Positions 61,316-64,000 of a stretch of 64,000 bases of DNA are shown piece after piece. Source of the DNA: Cellvibrio japonicus Ueda107 (GTDB lineage Bacteria > Pseudomonadota > Gammaproteobacteria > Pseudomonadales > Cellvibrionaceae); the NCBI RefSeq assembly GCF_000019225.1, contig NC_010995.1, positions 2,302,501 to 2,366,500 of the forward strand, read 5' to 3'. Numbering within the stretch: position 1 is the stretch's first letter; each line of letters starts with the position of its first letter. A program made the position numbers and the translations under genes. Below the pieces are notes generated by a model that saw nothing but the letters and a program-made list of their open reading frames with translations, did no database searches and was not told the DNA's origin.

Positions 61316-61948
61316 TTAACCCAGGCACACACCCGTGCCACCCAAACCGCAATAACCACCGGGATTTTTGTGCAGGTACTGCTGGTGATAGGTTTCTGCG
61401 TAATAGAACTCACTCGCCGGCAAAATCTCGGTGGTTATCTCTCCCAGCCCGTTTTCGTTCAAGGCTGACTGATAGTCTCTCCGGGTGGCTTCCGCCAATT
61501 CGCGTTGCGCCTCGGTAAAGTAATAGATTCCCGAGCGGTATTGTGTGCCCCTGTCATTCCCCTGGCGCATGCCCTGGGTGGGGTTATGGGCCTCCCAGAA
61601 AACCTTGAGCAGCTGTCCCAGCGAGACTTGCTCAGGATCAAAAACAACCAATACAACCTCGTTATGGCCCGTTAAGCCCGAGCATACTTCTTCATAAGTG
61701 GGATTGGGCGTATACCCGGCCGAATAGCCGACAGCGGTGGTGTATACCCCGGGCTGCTGCCAAAATTTTCGCTCCGCGCCCCAAAAACACCCCAGCCCCA
61801 GGATAATCTGTTCCATCCCCACAGGAAAAGGCGGCTTGATGGACACCAGTTTTACGGCATGCCGATCATCGACGAGTATGGGCTCTGCCCTGCCCGGCAA
61901 GGCCTGCTCGCGGGTGGGCATTATCATTTTGGTGGTATTAAACAACAT
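61316..61948 (-). CDS. msrA: Peptide methionine-(S)-sulfoxide reductase
   Basis: This 210-aa cytoplasmic enzyme reduces methionine-S-sulfoxide. The active-site GCFWGAE lies near residue 52. NPTYEEVCSGLTGHNE, NPTQGMRQGNDRGTQYRSGIYY, and the C-terminal recycling cysteines GGYCGLGGTGVCLG are all normal. A 45-residue N-terminal extension without signal features matches the long E. coli-type MsrA. It is the second MsrA of the window, beside the periplasmic MsrA-MsrB fusion. Confidence 0.94.
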   Translation of the reverse strand: MLFNTTKMIMPTREQALPGRAEPILVDDRHAVKLVSIKPPFPVGMEQIILGLGCFWGAERKFWQQPGVYTTAVGYSAGYTPNPTYEEVCSGLTGHNEVVLVVFDPEQVSLGQLLKVFWEAHNPTQGMRQGNDRGTQYRSGIYYFTEAQRELAEATRRDYQSALNENGLGEITTEILPASEFYYAETYHQQYLHKNPGGYCGLGGTGVCLG

Positions 61949-61983
61949 AGGAACCTCGTATCACCTACATCCACACTACCAAC

Positions 61984-62009
61984 AAAAACGGCGCCCTCAG
62001 GCACCGTTT
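61984..62009 (-). terminator. Terminator after sohB
   Basis: A 10-bp stem with one mismatch (AAACGGCGCC / GGCACCGTTT, 4-nt loop) is followed on the minus strand by five T. It lies 5 bp past the sohB stop. Confidence 0.75.
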
Positions 62010-62013
62010 CAGG

Positions 62014-63108
62014 TTAGAACCAGCGATTCAAATTTAACCTTTCCCACCAGGTCATCAGCAGGCGATCGACAGCGCCCTGGGCAGCCAGGCCCAATTTTTC
62101 CGGCAGTGTCTTTTTAAAGGTAAATTCCACAGTATAAATATCGGCCTGATCGACCTGGGACAGCAGGTATTCATCACTGGTTTGCAATTCGTCGATCAGG
62201 TTGACATCTTTGGCGCGGCGGCCAAACCAAACCTCACCGGTGGCAACCTTGGCAATATCCACCTGTGGGCGATGCTCACCGACAAACTCCTTAAAGAGCA
62301 CATGGGTATCTTCCAGCTCTTCAACAAATTTGGCGCGACCTTTTTCTGTGTTTTCACCAAACATTGTCACGGTGCGCTTGAACTCGCCAGCGGTGAACAT
62401 TTCAAAATCAATATCATTCTTTTTCAGCAGCTTGTGGAAGTTGGGCAATTGGGCGATAACCCCTATTGATCCCACAATGGCAAATGGGGCAGCGACAATT
62501 TTATTGGCGACACACGCCATCATGTAACCACCGCTGGCAGCGACCTTATCAACGCAGACCGTCAACGGAATGTGTTTGTGGGTAATGCGCGCAAGCTGGC
62601 TGGACGCCAGGCCGTAGCCATGTACCATGCCGCCACCACTTTCAACCTTGACGACTACTTCGTCAGTGGGTTTGGCAATACTCAATACCGTGGTGATTTC
62701 CTCACGCAAATTGTCGCAGGCAGAGGCCTTGATATCACCGTAAAAATCCAGCACAAAAACACGCTTTTTCTCTGGTGCTTCAGCGTGTCCAGCACCGCTA
62801 TCGACAGTGTCTTCAGCAGGTTTGGCTGTTGTTTTGGCGGCTTTTTTCTTTTGCGCCTTTTCTTCCTTTAACCGTTTTTTCTCCGCCTTTTCAAAAGCCT
62901 TGTAAGCCTCTTCGTCCATCATGGCATCGCGCAGGGCATCGCGCATCTGCTCATACTTTTCATTCAGCTTAATGACTTCAATCTGCCCTTTGTCAGATTT
63001 TTTATTGCGCCCTCCAAGTGACACAGCCAGGCTGATAATGACAAAAACGGCAACCACAAAGGTCACCGTTTTAGCGAGGAACAAACCGTATTCTGCTAAA
63101 AATTCCAA
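62014..63108 (-). CDS. sohB: Inner-membrane protease SohB
   Basis: This 364-aa S49-family peptidase is a signal-peptide-peptidase relative. The start is TTG at 63108: GGAG lies 8 nt upstream, and the protein then begins EFLAEYGLFLAKTVTFV, the family's usual N-terminal helix. An extended Lys/Ala-rich linker follows. Catalytic Ser and Lys are in KVAASGGYMMACVANK and GEFKRTVTMFGEN. It lies 34 bp after the gene for a membrane protein on the same strand, so the two may form an operon. Confidence 0.9.
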   Translation of the reverse strand: MEFLAEYGLFLAKTVTFVVAVFVIISLAVSLGGRNKKSDKGQIEVIKLNEKYEQMRDALRDAMMDEEAYKAFEKAEKKRLKEEKAQKKKAAKTTAKPAEDTVDSGAGHAEAPEKKRVFVLDFYGDIKASACDNLREEITTVLSIAKPTDEVVVKVESGGGMVHGYGLASSQLARITHKHIPLTVCVDKVAASGGYMMACVANKIVAAPFAIVGSIGVIAQLPNFHKLLKKNDIDFEMFTAGEFKRTVTMFGENTEKGRAKFVEELEDTHVLFKEFVGEHRPQVDIAKVATGEVWFGRRAKDVNLIDELQTSDEYLLSQVDQADIYTVEFTFKKTLPEKLGLAAQGAVDRLLMTWWERLNLNRWF

Positions 63109-63142
63109 ACCACAAACTCCAGATAAGTAGTAAAACAAACCA

Positions 63143-63796
63143 TTAATTGATCAGGCTGACCGCTTCGCGCGCCGCATCATTCAGTGGACGGGCCAGTAAT
63201 CCCGTATGCGACAGGGTAACTTCAAAAAGCGCTTTATCGATCATCGGCAGATAGGTCGCTGAGCCGTATACCGTGTCTATTGCCGGCACCCATTGTGGAT
63301 GCTTGTTCAGCAACTGCCAAACATCCAGGCCATAAAGACTTTGATGAATGGCATAGGCCGTGCGTTTTGCGGTTGTTTCCTGCTCTATATCAAAGTAGCG
63401 GCCACTCAAACGCTCTAAGCGATATGCCGGTTTAATCCCCAGGGTGGCGATATAACCTTTCCATTTCACGATACGGGCGTCCAGCTGCCACTGGTCGCCG
63501 CGCAGGCTATAGCGGGTTTCCTTACCATCCTTATCGACCAGGCGCACATCAAAGTATTGATTTTCAATTTTTTCGAAACTGATAGTCGCTACTGGCTGTT
63601 CCTGCAGGATTTGCTTGTAGCTGTATACATCGTAAGCTACCACCCCAATACCTATAGCCAGGACTAACAATCCCAGGCCGAATAAGCCGCGAAAAAACCC
63701 TAAAAACCAGCTTTTCAATGCCAATACTCTCACAGCTTGATAGGCAACATAAAGCGCTATAAGGCCAACGATAATGGCAATCAGTGTGTAAAGCAT
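63143..63796 (-). CDS. Conserved hypothetical membrane protein
   Basis: This 217-aa protein has two N-terminal transmembrane helices (YTLIAIIVGLIALYVAYQAV and LFGLGLLVLAIGIGVVAYDVY) and a periplasmic or cytoplasmic beta-rich domain of about 155 residues (FEKIENQYFDVRLVDKDGKETRYSL, QWQLDARIVKWKGYIATLG). Relatives in gammaproteobacteria are often labelled cation or multidrug efflux proteins, but nothing here supports transport. It stands between nudC and sohB on the same strand. Confidence 0.7.
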   Translation of the reverse strand: MLYTLIAIIVGLIALYVAYQAVRVLALKSWFLGFFRGLFGLGLLVLAIGIGVVAYDVYSYKQILQEQPVATISFEKIENQYFDVRLVDKDGKETRYSLRGDQWQLDARIVKWKGYIATLGIKPAYRLERLSGRYFDIEQETTAKRTAYAIHQSLYGLDVWQLLNKHPQWVPAIDTVYGSATYLPMIDKALFEVTLSHTGLLARPLNDAAREAVSLIN

Positions 63797-63845
63797 AAGT
63801 CATTCCCGGAAATATGGTTCAATTGTTATTGTTGACAGGGCTACG

Positions 63846-64000
63846 CTATTTTTTACCCGGCAACTGTTTTACCAAGCAACGCTGTACATAAAGGTCTATC
63901 AACTGCCCTGCTACAGTAGCTTTTGGTGGCACCTGAGGCAACTGATCGTAGCGGAACCAGTTCGCATCCAATATTTCTTCGCCGTCAATTTGAATATCGC
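63846..64000 (-). CDS. nudC: NADH pyrophosphatase NudC (C-terminal part)
   Basis: Only the last 51 codons are visible, ending at the TAG at 63846-63848. They read IQIDGEEILDANWFRYDQLP, then PPKATVAGQLIDLYV and a basic tail. This is the C-terminal part of NudC-type Nudix hydrolases (EIxDARWFxxDxLPxLPPxxTIA), which cleave NADH and remove NAD caps from RNA. The Nudix box and the zinc ribbon lie beyond the window. Confidence 0.75.
   Translation of the reverse strand, partial: DIQIDGEEILDANWFRYDQLPQVPPKATVAGQLIDLYVQRCLVKQLPGKK

Overview
The window looks like chromosomal DNA of a Cellvibrio-type gammaproteobacterium, close to Cellvibrio japonicus. Housekeeping gene orders match Pseudomonas relatives (tig-clpP-clpX-lon-hupB-ppiD; holB-pilZ-tatD; thrH next to cysH). 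A serine-linker PL10 pectate lyase lipoprotein and a GH37 trehalase lipoprotein fit a polysaccharide degrader. Base composition is moderate and coding density is high. The species call is an inference from protein likeness only.

Layout. 1-8.8 kb: dUTPase fragment, tatD, pilZ and holB; an inserted rluA plus outer-membrane protein pair; then tmk, ppiB, lpxH, a small membrane protein, miaE and a DUF1289 gene. 8.8-11.4 kb: trehalase and gluconolactonase-like lipoproteins in one operon with DUF1289 and miaE. 11.6-14.4 kb: acnB with a clear sigma-70 promoter and a 13-bp leader hairpin. 14.5-23.3 kb: the protein quality-control block (ppiD, hupB, lon, clpX, clpP, tig). 23.3-33.2 kb: tRNA-Leu(UAG), topA, two uncharacterised convergent genes, a universal stress protein, uup and slt. 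33.2-34.5 kb: a complete IS4-family insertion sequence that splits the probable slt terminator. 34.5-36.9 kb: a small membrane protein, a secreted cyclophilin with a sorting-type tail, and an HPP-family protein.

37.0-43.4 kb is a six-gene copper-resistance operon (copZ, copA, cueR, a Cys/His-rich secreted protein, a TolC-like lipoprotein, a Tat-exported multicopper oxidase). Its promoter has the 19-bp spacer and dyad of MerR-type control. 43.6-50.3 kb is the most unusual part. A periplasmic MsrA-thioredoxin-MsrB fusion faces an AT-rich region with two 28-bp operators that match the molybdate-responsive ModE pattern. These flank a 57-codon orphan molybdoenzyme-type Fe4S4 domain and precede a TonB-dependent receptor, a solute-binding protein, a di-heme DUF1111 cytochrome and a 53-aa protein. 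I read this as a candidate molybdenum- or tungsten-responsive acquisition system. No inner-membrane permease or ATPase is present in the window.

50.3-55.2 kb holds an uncharacterised DUF4230-DUF2339-DUF3999 membrane operon. 55.3-64 kb: pabB, dienelactone hydrolase, pectate lyase, thrH, cysH, msrA, sohB (TTG start), a membrane protein and the 3' end of nudC. I found no CRISPR array, prophage or rRNA.
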